Shown in pieces: positions 44,453 through 55,549 of a stretch of DNA of 64,000 nucleotides; the stretch's first letter is position 1, and the number at the start of each line of letters is the position of its first letter. The position numbers and the translations under genes are program-made. This DNA comes from Bidens hawaiensis. Lineage: Eukaryota > Streptophyta > Magnoliopsida > Asterales > Asteraceae. The notes below the pieces were generated by a model. It saw nothing but the letters and a program-made list of their open reading frames with translations, was not told where the DNA came from and did no database searches. The DNA lies in assembly GCA_021521415.1 (NCBI GenBank), contig JAIQDT010000026.1, positions 5,297,001-5,361,000 on the forward strand, in the 5' to 3' direction.

Positions 44453-46431
44453 TGTAACACCCGTCAAACTTCCGGTTTAATGATTTAGTGCGTGTAAAGC
44501 ATGTATAAGTCTCGGGACTTAAGCGATGTTTCTCGGAAGCCGTTATGTCATCCCGGTACGTCTAATCGCTTAACATTTCTTCCAAGTTGCATTATTATTC
44601 AATTCCAGGGGCTAGAATGAAAATATTTTATAATATAACATTAATCAAAAAACCCTAAACCCTTTTTGCAGCTGCTGTCCGATCGGCACAAGGCGAGCCT
44701 CACCCCCCCTCATTGCTTCGACTTTTTGATCAACTCTAAGCTCCTAGAAGTAGTTCAAGGTATGTACTACAATCCCCAACACTCTTTTTGTTCACCCCCA
44801 ATCGTTTTGATGCTCAATTTTGCTGAAAGTTTTCGTTGGACAGATTTTCGGCCAAGGTGTAGATGACCCACTTCCCGTGGATAAAAATTAGAGTTTCTGG
44901 TGTAGAAAGATTCCCAGGTATGGAATTTACATCATATTAAAATTTCGTAGCCATTGGAGGTGTTTAGGTCGGTCAATCGATTTTAGTTCGAAAACTAGGG
45001 TTTATCGGGTGTAGAATTGTAAATTGTTGAGTTTGATGCGTTAATCGGTTGGATGACCAACCGAATCAGTTTTCATGGCCCTAGGGGAGTCTAAGGGCTG
45101 TGGAAAAATTATTATTTTGACGCTCAGGGCTGTTTTGGTTGGTGCTTCGTCAATCAAGTCGGCGGTGTGCGAATTTTCGTTTAAATGTTAAATTGAGAGT
45201 TGTAAAAAGGAACCGTCAACCCTATCAACTCGGCTGACATAATTATGATGAATGAAAGGATTAAAAAGGGATTTTGGTCCATTTGGGGCTGATTCGTTTA
45301 ACAATTGGTTTTAAGGTTTATTACGCGCCTATTCGACTCGATTTGATTACCGACGGGCGAGTTGTGCATCATGGTTAGCCCCGACCTTAATCGTAGGGTG
45401 GATTTGGTTAATTGAAAGGTCGTAGGGGCTGAGATAAAGTTGTTGGGCCTTGGGACAAGTTGTTGGGACTTGGGCCAAAGTGTTGGGCTTGAACGGCCCA
45501 TTAGGCAAGAGTGTTCTTACGATCTAGTTTATTAACACGTTGTGTATAATTTACAGGCCCTTGCTTATGATTGTGCACTTAGGGATTTCCTAGCTCGTTT
45601 CAGGTGTTCGATTGATTTCAGGTGAGTTCATGATGCCCCCTTTGAACTCTTTTTAAGTTTTGGGCTAGCATGCACACCTAAGCGATTTTGCTTGATGAAA
45701 TGTTTTAAACGATTTTACATAGGCTTGCCAGTATTGGTAGGCTTTGGAATGTTAAAGAATGTGTGTATGTGTATATATATATATTAGAATGGCCATTATT
45801 TGGCGAATGTTGTAGTCGTCTCGACTACTGAATGTTGCGTATGCCTACTTTGAGTTTGCATGCGCCGAATGTTACGTGTTTGGGTATGCCTACTTTGTGT
45901 TTTCTTGGCCCTGAATGTTATATATATATATTGATATATATACGAATGCACGTATAGAGATGCTCATACGTAAGGATGACTATTTATTGAATGTGGTGAC
46001 CTAACCAATATATTTCCGTTTACCGTTTTAAAACTGTTGGAATGATTAATAAGACCTGTGTTACTTATTTAAAACTTGAAGTCACTCAGCTTAAGCTGAC
46101 TTTGTGCGCATGTTAGTGTGAGTTTCAGGTTAGGAAGAGGATGTCTTATCGCTTGGACGTGCACGAAGCTACTTGGACGGTGAAGGGCATACGGGAATTG
46201 AAGATTTTATTATTAAACATTTATTTTTAAAAGTTTTTATTTAAAGATAATTATGTTAATCTTGGGAAAAATTCCCGGGTTTTGGGAACTCATTTACTTC
46301 TTTACGTTTTCCGCCGAATTATACTCTGTGATGCTTATTTTAATAAAAAGAATTGTTTTTAAGTTTATTTATTTTTACGAGTGTTTTGAATGATTACCAA
46401 CTGTGGGGTTCTCGGGGTTCGGGGCCTTACA
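44453..46431 (+). repeat. 5' LTR of element H
   Basis: Starts TGTAACACCCGTCAAACTTC and ends GGTTCGGGGCCTTACA (1979 bases). It is colinear with the 3' LTR and with the two solo LTRs at 6547-8428 and 57847-60487. About three copies of a GTTGGGCCTTGGGCCAA-type repeat lie at 45438-45495, fewer than in the 3' LTR. Confidence 0.95.
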
Positions 46432-46434
46432 AGC

Positions 46435-46446
46435 TGGTATCAGAGC
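46435..46446 (+). promoter_or_regulatory. Primer binding site of element H (tRNA-Met)
   Basis: TGGTATCAGAGC lies three bases after the 5' LTR and is complementary to the 3' end of initiator methionine tRNA. Confidence 0.95.
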
Positions 46447-46780
46447 CTTGGTTCGAGGGATCCGAGCATCCCCGAATGCTTGGACTAGAACTGTAAGAAA
46501 AGGGACCAGTATGCCCACCGCGAGTAGCTGCACGCCAAGTGGTAACTTTAAATTATTTAGTCATTCCTTTAAATTTAAAAGTTCCAGGTATGTGAATAAC
46601 TGTTTAAGTGTTAGATGGAAGGCTAACGAGGTTAGGGGCAGGGGGTGGTTAGGACGGGCGGGTAATGTAAACGACTAATTACACTTGATCAACGTCATTA
46701 GCAGTTTAACCTTACCTTACATGTTCTAATTACCACTTGTACTTGACCGTGTTAAAATTTTGTCTTTGTAGGGATAAGTC

Positions 46781-48030
46781 ATGGTTAATACTCGAGCTGC
46801 TAAGAGAGGTGGTCCTAGTGTTCGCGGCCTTGGTCGTAAGCCACGTGCCGAAGCCGAGAGAGAGATTCTTACTCCCTAGCAGGAGGAGACCCTGATTCTT
46901 GAGGAGGGGGATAACCCCGCCTTAGATCCTGCTTTGCGCGCGGCTATCGTGGATGAGGTTTACCAGGTGCTCCATAGCGCCATTCCTGAGATCGTTGCTA
47001 AGGCCGTCAGGGCCATGGAGGAGTCACTAGTTGGTAAGGGTTCGGATAGGGAAAGGAAGAGTAAGGAGGTGCAGGTCGAAGAGGAAGTGTATGTGCCGAG
47101 TGGGGACGAAGATGAGGTGCGGACTGTTAGTGTATCGACCCGGGGTTGCTCGTATGGTGACTTTAAGAAGTGCGACCCCCTTCCTTCGATGGTACTAAAG
47201 ACGCTGCCAAAGACAGTGGGTGAGAGTGATGGAGGCCGTTCTGAGGGTTAGTTAGTGCAAGGGGGATGACATGGTCACGTATGCTACCGCCTCGTTTCGT
47301 TCCGAGGCATTATGTTGGTGGGATAATCTGGTGTAGGCTATGGGTGATCGATCGATCAGTTCTGTCCTCTGCACGAATTAGAAAAAATTGAACAGGAATT
47401 CTTGACCTTGGAGGCGGGCAGTATGACACATCGGGAATACACCACAAAGTTCAACAAAATGGCTCGCGTATGTCCCGATCTGGTTACCCCTGAGGCAAAA
47501 AGTATTAAGAAGTACGTGAAGGGCCTCCCGTGGATATTCGTAGGGGTGTGGTGACCACCGACATGAACTCCTTTCACTTGGTAGTTACCTTGGCAGGTAC
47601 ATTGTATGATCAGAGGGAGAAGTTACCGCCGACCGAGGCTAGGAAGACTTGGAACACTAATTCGTATGGTAAGCGGCCTGGGGGAAACAATTTTAGTTTG
47701 TCTGGCAAGAGGGTGAAGACCGAAACTTCTGAGTTTAAGAGGGATGCGGCTTTCGGTAATTGCAAGAAGTGCGGCAAACTACACAATGGGGAGTGTAAGA
47801 GTGGGTCTGACACCTGTTTTCATTGCGATAAGGTTGGGCACCCCCATTACGAGTGTCCGACCCTGACTTGTTTCCGCTGTAGGGGTTCCGGTCACTTGTC
47901 ATCAAACTGTCCTACCAGTAAGGTGGGTGGGGGGGGGGGGTCCGGTCAGGGGAATTCCTCAAAAGGGAAGATGGAAGAGAAGCCGAAGTCCAGAGCAAGG
48001 GCCTTCAACATCTCCAAGAAGGAAGCAAAA
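46781..48030 (+). pseudogene. Gag of element H, broken
   Basis: The likely start is MVNTRAAKRGGPSVRGLGRK at 46781, with an in-frame TAG soon after (about 46877). The frame continues with VDEVYQVLHSAIPEIVAKAV and a shifted capsid part (ASFRSEALCWWDNL and YTTKFNKMARVCPDL, about 47285-47480). A second long frame from 47530 carries three zinc knuckles, CKKCGKLHNGEC, CFHCDKVGHPHYEC and CFRCRGSGHLSSNC. The capsid domain is clearly shortened, probably by deletion near 47200-47280. A run of 12 G (47929-47940) follows the last knuckle and encodes a Gly stretch prone to slippage. Confidence 0.85.
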
Positions 48031-48300
48031 GAGGATGCGGATGTCGTTTTAGGTACTTTTCTACTTGATGAGTTACAGGCGTCAGTTTTATTTGATTCGG
48101 GAGCCAGTAGAAGTTTTGTGTCTACCGCTTTCTGTTCCTCGTTGAATAAATCACCCGAGCGCGTAGTCGATGTGTTTGAGGTTGAGGTCGCCGTAGGAAA
48201 ATCCGTGTCCGTATCTAGGGCTATTCAGGGTTGATCCATCTAGTTGTCTGGGTATAGATTTCCGGTGTGATTGTTTTTGATGCCGCTTGGTTGTTTCGAT
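48031..48300 (+). pseudogene. Aspartic protease of element H, with stops
   Basis: The protease active site is VLFDSGASRSFVS, followed by the usual spacing to [18 protein letters not shown], the second landmark of plant gypsy proteases. Between them the same frame has three stops (48232-48234, 48241-48243 and 48265-48267), so the protease cannot be read through into reverse transcriptase. Confidence 0.85.
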
Positions 48301-49992
48301 GTGGTGCTCGGGATGGATTGGCTCGCGAATGATGATGCTCAGATCATTTGTGGTCAGAAACTCGTTCGTCTAAGGGCCCCAGATGGGACTCAAATTACGG
48401 TCTTCGGTGATCAGAATGTTGCGACGCCACATATTATATCCATGCTTAAGGCGGGAAAGTTGATGCAGCGGGGGTGCGGGGCGTATCTGGCGTATGCTAT
48501 GAATGTGAATACCGAGGTGGCTACCGTCGGTGATGTTCCTATTGTTTGGGATTTCCCGAATGTATTTCCAGATGATTTGTCAGATGTGCCGCCGGATCGC
48601 GAGGTCGAGTTCCAGATAGACCTTGTACCGGGCGCCAAGCCCGTTACCCGAGCTCCCTACCGCCTAGCGCCGAATGAAATGAAGGAACTTGTGGCTCAGT
48701 TGGAAGACTTGCTCGATAAGGGCTTTATTCGACCGAGCATCTCGCCTTGGGGTGCCCCGGTCTTGTTCGTTAAGAAGAAGGACGGTAGAATGCGAATGTG
48801 CATTGACTACTGTGAGTTGAATAAGTTCATTGTTAAAAATCGGTACCCGCTCCCGAGGATCGACGACATATTTGATCAGCTCCAAGGAGCTAGTTGGTTC
48901 TCGAAAATCGACCTTAGGTCCGAGTATCATCAGTTGAAGATTCGGGAGGAAGATATTCCTAAGACTGCCGTTCGCACTCGTTATGGGCATTATGAATTTC
49001 TGGTGATGTCTTTCGGTTTGACCAACGCACCAGCTGCGTTCATGGATCTTATGAACCGGGTGTGTAGACCGATGCTCGATCGTTCGGTTATTGTGTTCAT
49101 CGACGACATTCTTGTGTACTCTAAAAGTGAATCCGATCACGCCGGTCATCTCGTGGAAGTGTTGGAGGCTCTGCGGAAGAACAAACTGTATGTGAAATTT
49201 TCTAAGTGTTCCTTCTTGTTGCGTGAGGTTCAGTTCTTGGGTTATGTTATTAACCCGAGTGGTATTCTGGTTGACCCTGCAAAGGTGGAAGCCGTGAATG
49301 AATGGGAGTCTCCTAAGTCTCCATCTGAAATTCGTAGTTTTCTGGGTTTGGCGGGGTATTACCGCCGGTTTATTCCCGATTTTTTGAAAATTTCTTCTTC
49401 ACTGATCAAGTTGACTAAGAAGAGTGTTAAGTTCGTTTGGGGTACGGAGCAGGAGGAGGCTTTTCTTGAGTTGAAGAACAGATTGACGCATGCCCCGATT
49501 TTAGCTTTACCCGATTGCACCGATGACCTGGTGGTTTATTCTGATGCCTCTTATCAGGGGCTTGGGTGTGTTCTGATGCAGCGAGGTCGAGTCATCGCGT
49601 ATGCCTCGCGGCAATTAAAGTCTCACGAGGCGAATTATCCTACTCAAGATTTGGAGCTTGCGGCCGTTGTGTTTGCGCTTAAGTTGTGGCAGCATTATTT
49701 GTACGGTGTTCCCTGCGTTATCTATACCGATCATAAGAGTTTAAAATATTTCTTGGAACAAAAGGAACTGAATATGCGCCAGCGTCGATGGTTGGAGTTG
49801 ATTAAGGATTATGATTTGGAGATTATGTACCACCCAGGTAAGGCTAACGTGGTGGCTGACGCGTTGAGCTGGAAGGAGAGACCGAAGTCGATTCGTGTAA
49901 AATCTTACCAGCTCATCCTTAAACCCGATATTTTGAAGCAAATAGCCAGCGTTCAAAATGAGGCTTTGCAGGTGGAATGGATTATGTCATAA
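48301..49992 (+). pseudogene. Reverse transcriptase and RNase H of element H
   Basis: A single frame from 48271 to 49992 carries the complete reverse transcriptase. It has [23 protein letters not shown] text ([18 protein letters not shown]), [16 protein letters not shown], the catalytic FIDD (49096-49107) and the [10 protein letters not shown] block. The [12 protein letters not shown] connection and RNase H follow, with first Asp in [12 protein letters not shown], Glu in [11 protein letters not shown] and Asp in [10 protein letters not shown]. Conserved residues look intact. TAA at 49990-49992 ends the frame where integrase should follow in the same frame. Confidence 0.95.
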
Positions 49993-51568
49993 CGTGTTTG
50001 GGGTCAGGAGAAATTGTTGGAAGACGTCGGTGACGGGGTGAAGTATAAGGATGGTTGTTTATGGGTACCGAAGTATGGGAGATTCAGAGATAAAATTTTG
50101 GATGAGGCACACAAGTCGCGCTATCCTATTCACCCGGGCGCGACCAAGATGTACCAAGACTTGAAGAAAAATTATTGGTGGCCTGCGATGAAATTTGAGG
50201 TGGCTCAGTATGTGAATAAGTGTTTGACGTGTCTACAAGTTAAGGCCGAGCATCAAAAGCCGTTTGGGAAACTTCAGCCGTTGGAAATACTTGAGTGGAA
50301 TGGGAGCATCTTACTATGGATTTCGTGACTAAGTTGCCTCGTACTCCTAGGGGTAATTATGACACCATTTGGGTAATCGTGGATAGACTGACCAAGAGCG
50401 CTCACTTCTTGCCGATTCGAGAGACTTTTAATTCTGAGCAGCTAGCCGAAGTGTTTATTCGTGAGATCGTCTCTAGGCACGGGGTTTCGGTATCTATTGT
50501 CATACTCCTAAGGGTAATTATGACACCATTTGGGTAATCGTGGATAGACTGACCAAGAGCGCTCACTTCTTGCCGATTCGAGAGACTTTTAATTCTGAGC
50601 AGCTAGCCGATGTGTTTATTCGTGAGATCGTCTCTAGGCACGGGGTTTCGGTATCTATTGTTTCGGATAGGGATACGCGTTTCACCCCCAGGTTTTGGAA
50701 AAGGTTTCAAGAGGAGATGGGCACCAAACTCCTCATCAGTACTGCTTATCACCCGCAGAAGGACGGTCAATCCGCGAGAACCATTCAGACTCTTGAGGAT
50801 ATGTTACGGGCTTGTGTTATCGACTTTGGTGGTAGTTGGGACCGTCACTTACCGTTGGTAGAGTTCTCGTATAATAACAGTTATCACGCCACGATTGGGA
50901 TGCCACCGTTTGAGATGTTGTATGGTAGGAGGTGTAGGACTCCAGTCTGTTGGGGTTCCATTGGTCAGAAGCAGTTGGGTAGTTTAGAAGTGGTCGAGGC
51001 TATGACTGAGAAACTCGACAAGATTAAAGCGATTATGAAGGCCGCGCAAGATCGTCAGAAGTCTTATGCGGATAAAAGGCGAAGACCTATTGTGTTCGAG
51101 GCTGGGGATCGGGTTATGTTGAAATTTTCTCCTTGGAAGGGCATTATTCGTTTTCGTAAGAGGGGGAAGCTTAGTCCGAGGTTCATTGGTCCGTTTCGTA
51201 TATTGTCCCGTGTTGGTGAGGTAGCGTATAGGTTGGAATTGCCTGATGAGCTCATGGGGATTCATCCTACCTTCCATGTGTCCCACTTAAGGAAGTGTTT
51301 AGCGGATGAGATGGCCCATGTGCCTCTTGATGATATTGAACTTGATAGTAAGCTGAACTATGTGGAGGAGCCTATTGCTATACTTGACGGTCAGGAAAGG
51401 CGGTTGCAGAACAATGTGGTTAAGCAGGTGAAGGTGCAGTGGAGGCACCGTAGGGGTTCCGAGGCTACTTGGGAATCTGAAGATGAGAAGATGAGGCTGT
51501 ACCGGAAGTTGTTCCTATCACCTCGGGATTCGGGGACGAATCCCATTGTAAGGGGGGTGGACTTGTAA
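49993..51568 (+). pseudogene. Integrase with chromodomain of element H, three defects
   Basis: The frame resumes after the TAA with the zinc finger (HPGATKMYQDLKKNYWWP, CLTC). A frameshift near 50300 follows. The first catalytic Asp lies in LTMDFVTKLP, and the second in VSDRDTRFTPRFW. A 161 bp tandem duplication (50340-50661) lies between them. The catalytic Glu is Ala in QSARTIQTLEDM (codon 50774-50776, GCG). The C-terminal part reads GDRVMLKFSPWKGIIRFRKR, then PRFIGPFRILSRVGEVAYRL, then the chromodomain-like EEPIAILDGQERRL and WRHRRGSEATWE. Chromodomain integrases target insertion through histone marks. The frame ends at the polypurine tract. Confidence 0.9.
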
Positions 51569-53625
51569 CACCCGTCAAACTTCCGGTTTAATGATTTAGC
51601 GCATGCAAAGTATGTATAACTCTCGGGACTTAACCGACGTTTCTCGGAATCCGTTACGTCATCCCGGTACGTCTAATCGCTTAACATTTCTTCCAAGTTG
51701 CATTATTATTCAATTCCAGGGGCTAGAATGAAAATATTTTATAATATAACATTAATCAAAAAACCCTAAACCCTTTTTGCAGCTCGGCACAAGGCGAGCC
51801 TCCCCCCCCTCATTGCTTCGACTTTTTGATCAACTCTAAGCTCCTAGAAGTAGTTCAAGGTATGTACTACAATCCCCAACACTCTTTTTGTTCACCCCTA
51901 ATCGTTTTGAAACTCAATTTTGCCAAAACTTTTCGTTGGATAGATTTTCGGCCAAGGAGTAATTGACCCACTTCCCATGGATAAAAATTAGAGTTTCTGG
52001 TGTAGAAAGATTCCCAGGTATGGCAATTACATCATATTAAAATTTCGTAGCCATTGGAGGTGTTTAGGTCGGTCAATCGATTTTAGTTCGAAAACTAGGG
52101 TTTATCGGGTGTAGAATAGTAAATTGTTGAGTTTGATGCGTTAATCGGTTGGATGACCAACCGAATCAGTTTGCATGGCCCTAGGGGAGTCTAAGGGCTG
52201 TGGGAAAATTATTTTTTTGATGCTCGGGGCTGTTTTGGTTGGTACTTCGTCAATCGAGTCGGCGGTGCGCGAATTTTCGTTTAAATCTTAAATTGAGAGT
52301 TGTAAAAAGGAACCGTCAACCCTATCAACTCGGGTGACATAATTATGATGAATAAAAGGATTAAAATGGGAATTTGGTCCATTAGGGGCTGATTCGTTTA
52401 CCGATTGGTTTTAAGGTTTATTACGCGCGTATTCGACTCGATTTGATTACCGACGGGCGAGTTGTGCATCATGGTTAGCCCCGACCTTAATCGCAGGGTG
52501 GATTTGGTTAATTGAAAGGTCGTAGGGGCTGAGGTAAAGTTGTTGGGCCTTGGGCCAAGATGTTGGGCCTTGGTCCAAGTGTTGGGCCTTGGGCCTAGTT
52601 GTTGGGCCTTGGGCCAAGTTGTTGGGCCTTGGGCCAAAGTGTTGGGCTTGAACGCCCATTAGGCAAGAGTGTTCTTACGGTCTAGTTTAGTAACGCGTAG
52701 TGTATAATTTACAGGCCTTGCTTGTGATTGTGTACTTAGGGATTTCCTAGCTCGTTGCAGGTGTTCGATTGATTTCACGTGAGTTCATGATGCCCCCTTT
52801 TAACTCTTTTTAAGTTTTGGGCTAGCATGCACACCTAAGCGATTTTGCTTGATGAAATGTTTTAAACGATTTTACATAGGCTTGCTAGTATTGGTAGGAT
52901 TTGGAATGTTAAAGAATGTGTGTATGTATATATACATATATATATATATTAGAATGGCCAATATTTTGCGAATGTTGTAGTCGTCTCGACTACTGAATGT
53001 TGCGTATGCCTACTTTGTGTTTGCATGCGCCGAATGTTACGTGTTTGGGTTGTATGTTTTCTCGGCCCTGAATGTTATTATTGAATGTTATATATACATA
53101 TATATATACATATATATATATATATTGATATATATAGGAATGCACGTATAGAGATGCTCATACGTAAGGATGACTATTTATTGAATGTGGTGACCTAACC
53201 GATGTATTTCCGTTTACCGTTTTAAAACCGTTGGAATGATTATTAAGACTTTTGTTACTTATTTAAAACTTGAACTCACTCAGCTTAAGCTGACTTTGTG
53301 TGCATGTTAGTGTGAGTTTCAGGTTAGGAAGAGAATGCCTTATTGCTTGGACGTGCACGAAGCTACTTGGACGGTGAAGGGCATACGGGAATCGAAGATT
53401 TTATTATTAAACATTTATTTTTAAAAGTTTTTATTTAAAGATAATTATGTTGATTTTGGGCATAATTCCCGGGTTTTGGGAACTCATTTAATTGTTTACG
53501 TTTTCCGCCGAATTATACTCTGTGATGCTTATTTTAATGAAAAGAATTGTTTTTAAGTTTATTTATTTTTACGAATGTTTTGAATGATTACCAACTGTGG
53601 GATTCCCGGGGTTAGGGGCCTTACA
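51564..53625 (+). repeat. 3' LTR of element H
   Basis: Starts TGTAACACCCGTCAAACTTC after the polypurine tract and ends GGTTAGGGGCCTTACA (2062 bases). Compared with the 5' LTR it has about three extra copies of an 18-19 bp GTTGGGCCTTGGGCCAA repeat (52540-52650), a longer TA repeat near 53095-53125 and a short deletion in the CTGCTGTCCGAT part near 51783. Confidence 0.95.
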
Positions 53626-54153
53626 CCAAAGGGATTAAAAGTCCACTTTGGCAGGCTAGACATTTTGGCCCCCTTTGGGCCCAATTTTGTCCCATTAGTC
53701 CCGTTTTGCGTACACGAATGTGAAATCCCGAGTCCAAGATTATTTCAGGTTCGGTTTTTGGCTACAAAATTTGTAAAAACATACTATTTGTTTGTAAAAA
53801 TCGAAAATATTTTCACGGGTCGCTTAAAAGCTTCCAAACAAATGTTTTGTAGCTCTTTTTTGGCTTAACGGATGATACAATGCTTGTTTTGCAACTCTCT
53901 TTCGCGTTAAATCCATAGCGGGTAGTTAAACGAGCATATTTTTGTTTAACTTGTTTGCTATCGAACTAAGGCCATAATAATAATATGTTGGCTTATAATC
54001 AACGTATATCACTTATAGATGGCCCTACCCTGGGATATCCAGGTTATCACTTGACCTTTTCGGTTATTCGTTCGTTTGATACGCAATAAGCGGTTAATCC
54101 CTTATTCGATAAACAAATACCAAGCCATACTCGACTTTGTCACGGATGCCACA

Positions 54154-54261
54154 TTAAAGACCTACCAATACATTGATACAATTAAGCACACAGTCTTTTA
54201 TTACTTACTTTTTACTAGACTTGGAATCAAATGACCAATGTACTATCATTTTCCCTTTTTG
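54154..54261 (-). other. Spacer of element E, right of solo LTR G
   Basis: After one copy of TTAAA the sequence (TACCAATACATTGATACAAT ... CATTTTCCCTTTTT) is the reverse complement of about 63092-63205 in element D. It ends exactly where the LTR of D begins, so D inserted into E here or the two met by rearrangement. Confidence 0.75.
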
Positions 54262-54747
54262 TGTTGATACACGTTTCTCGGTCTTTATTAGTTTATTATT
54301 GTAATTCTATGATAATGGAAGGGCTATTTGTGTAAATATGCCCATTCGGTCTATTGTAAGATACATTCGTTACCACGTAACGAATATATCACATTCGTAC
54401 TAATGTAAGCTCAATCGTTAACCAAGTTTAACGAATGAGACAACGAATGTGTGGCCATTCGCTTAGTTTAATGTATTAACGAGTGAGTGTGTTCATTCGT
54501 TAGGTTAATGTAACGAATGACACATTCGTTAAGGATAACTTAACGAATGTAGTCATCTCCTATATAAACCTGTAAGTTTATCGATAATGTAACAGTTCTA
54601 TTATATTATTCCTTCTGAGTCATTACGCTGCCCAAATTCTCTCTCAACATACACAGTACACATATAACCATAATCAGTCTAACCGTATACCGAATCAACG
54701 AACAACACGATGTCATCCTAGATCTAGATCTGTATCAGGCTCTCTCA
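54262..54747 (+). repeat. 5' LTR of SIRE-like copia element D
   Basis: The LTR begins TGTTGATACACGTTTCTCGG and ends AGGCTCTCTCA, two bases before the primer site. TATATAAA is at 54561-54568. Before the TATA box there are about twelve copies of ATTCG-type motifs in both directions (54336-54550), for example CACATTCGTTAAGG and CTTAACGAATGTAG. At 486 bases it is short for a SIRE-like LTR, so part of U3 may be missing. Confidence 0.75.
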
Positions 54748-54749
54748 AG

Positions 54750-54761
54750 TGGTATCAGAGC
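54750..54761 (+). promoter_or_regulatory. Primer binding site of element D (tRNA-Met)
   Basis: TGGTATCAGAGC lies two bases after the LTR and is complementary to the 3' end of initiator methionine tRNA. Confidence 0.95.
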
Positions 54762-55549
54762 CATTTGATCTAATCTTCATGTTGTTTCAGTGTTTAATCG
54801 TATGAGTTCATCACTGATTTGATAGTATTCATTATGAATTGATCTGAATCGTTGTTTAGTTAAGTTCCGGTGAAACAGAAGTTTCTTATTAACTGTAATT
54901 GGACTGAGATAAGTGGAATTCGATGAGGTCTTAAGGTAATTGGAACTGGTTATGGAGAATTGAATTCGGATTGAGTTGAATTGAATGTTCATTGATAGAA
55001 TTAGATTGTGACGTTAATTTCGATTAACGAGGATATGTGTATTGGTTAATTGAAGGTATAAGTGGATGTTTGTGATTACGGACAAGTACAGTGAGGTTCG
55101 GATTGAAATTCTGAGCAGATTGATATAGGTTGTATTGATTTTGGACAATGTTTGGATCTGATTGGACTTGATTCATTAGTTTGAATACTGATTCGTTAAT
55201 CAGTTTGAAGACTGAATCATTACTTTCCAACTTATCATTCACTAAAATCAACATTCGTCTTCACATTCGCTCAATTCACATTCGCATTCACATTCGTTCT
55301 TCACACCACATTCGTTAAAATTACTCATTCGTGTTCTTATTCGTTACACATTTGCATAAACAGTATACATTCGCTAAACAGTATTCATATTCGTTAGTGA
55401 TGGAGTGATTCCTTACTATTTCCCACTCGTTAGATTACTCTTACATTCAATACTGCTATCATTCGTGTTGCTTTCATTCGTTTGAACAGTCTCCATAATC
55501 TTTATAATTTGACAACTTTAGTCCTTGACTTTTCAAATTTGTGATAACA
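54762..55549 (+). other. Leader of element D with ATTCG motif cluster
   Basis: No gene. The right half (55235-55480) has at least a dozen CATTCG or TTCGTT motifs, here all in one direction, unlike the alternating pattern in the LTR and in element E. Confidence 0.6.

Larger units (their letters stand above)
44453..53625 (+). mobile_element. Full-length Ty3/gypsy chromovirus-type element H, TSD CCAAA
   Basis: The element has 5' LTR 44453-46431, a tRNA-Met primer site, gag, protease, reverse transcriptase, RNase H, integrase with a C-terminal chromodomain-like region, a polypurine tract (AAGGGGGGTGGACT, 51550-51563) and 3' LTR 51564-53625. CCAAA lies directly outside both ends (44448-44452 and 53626-53630). 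The domain order and chromodomain point to the Tekay/Del chromovirus branch. Gag and pol are broken by stops, a frameshift and a 161 bp duplication. The LTRs differ by many substitutions and by minisatellite length. It is therefore an old, dead copy, although structurally complete. Confidence 0.95.
41394..54153 (-). mobile_element. Solo LTR G, minus strand, split by element H; TSD TTAAA
   Basis: The two parts 41394-44452 and 53631-54153 (about 3.58 kb together) form one LTR, starting TGTGGCATCCGTGACAAAG on the minus strand and ending GGGTGTGACA. TTAAA flanks it on both sides (41389-41393 and 54154-54158). Joining the outer flanks restores the spacer seen uninterrupted in element D. The minus-strand blocks AAACTCACCAACTATTCG and CTTTTCAGGTAATC match in place the CTCAC and TTTCAGGT blocks of other gypsy LTRs here. 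No protein-coding internal region is present. At 3.6 kb the LTR is long. Its first 1.1 kb (as given) holds several minisatellites. Confidence 0.85.

Noticed and set aside
50295..51568. Two integrase genes in tandem in element H
   Set aside because: The overlap is a 161 bp duplication within one integrase; upstream and downstream parts are single.
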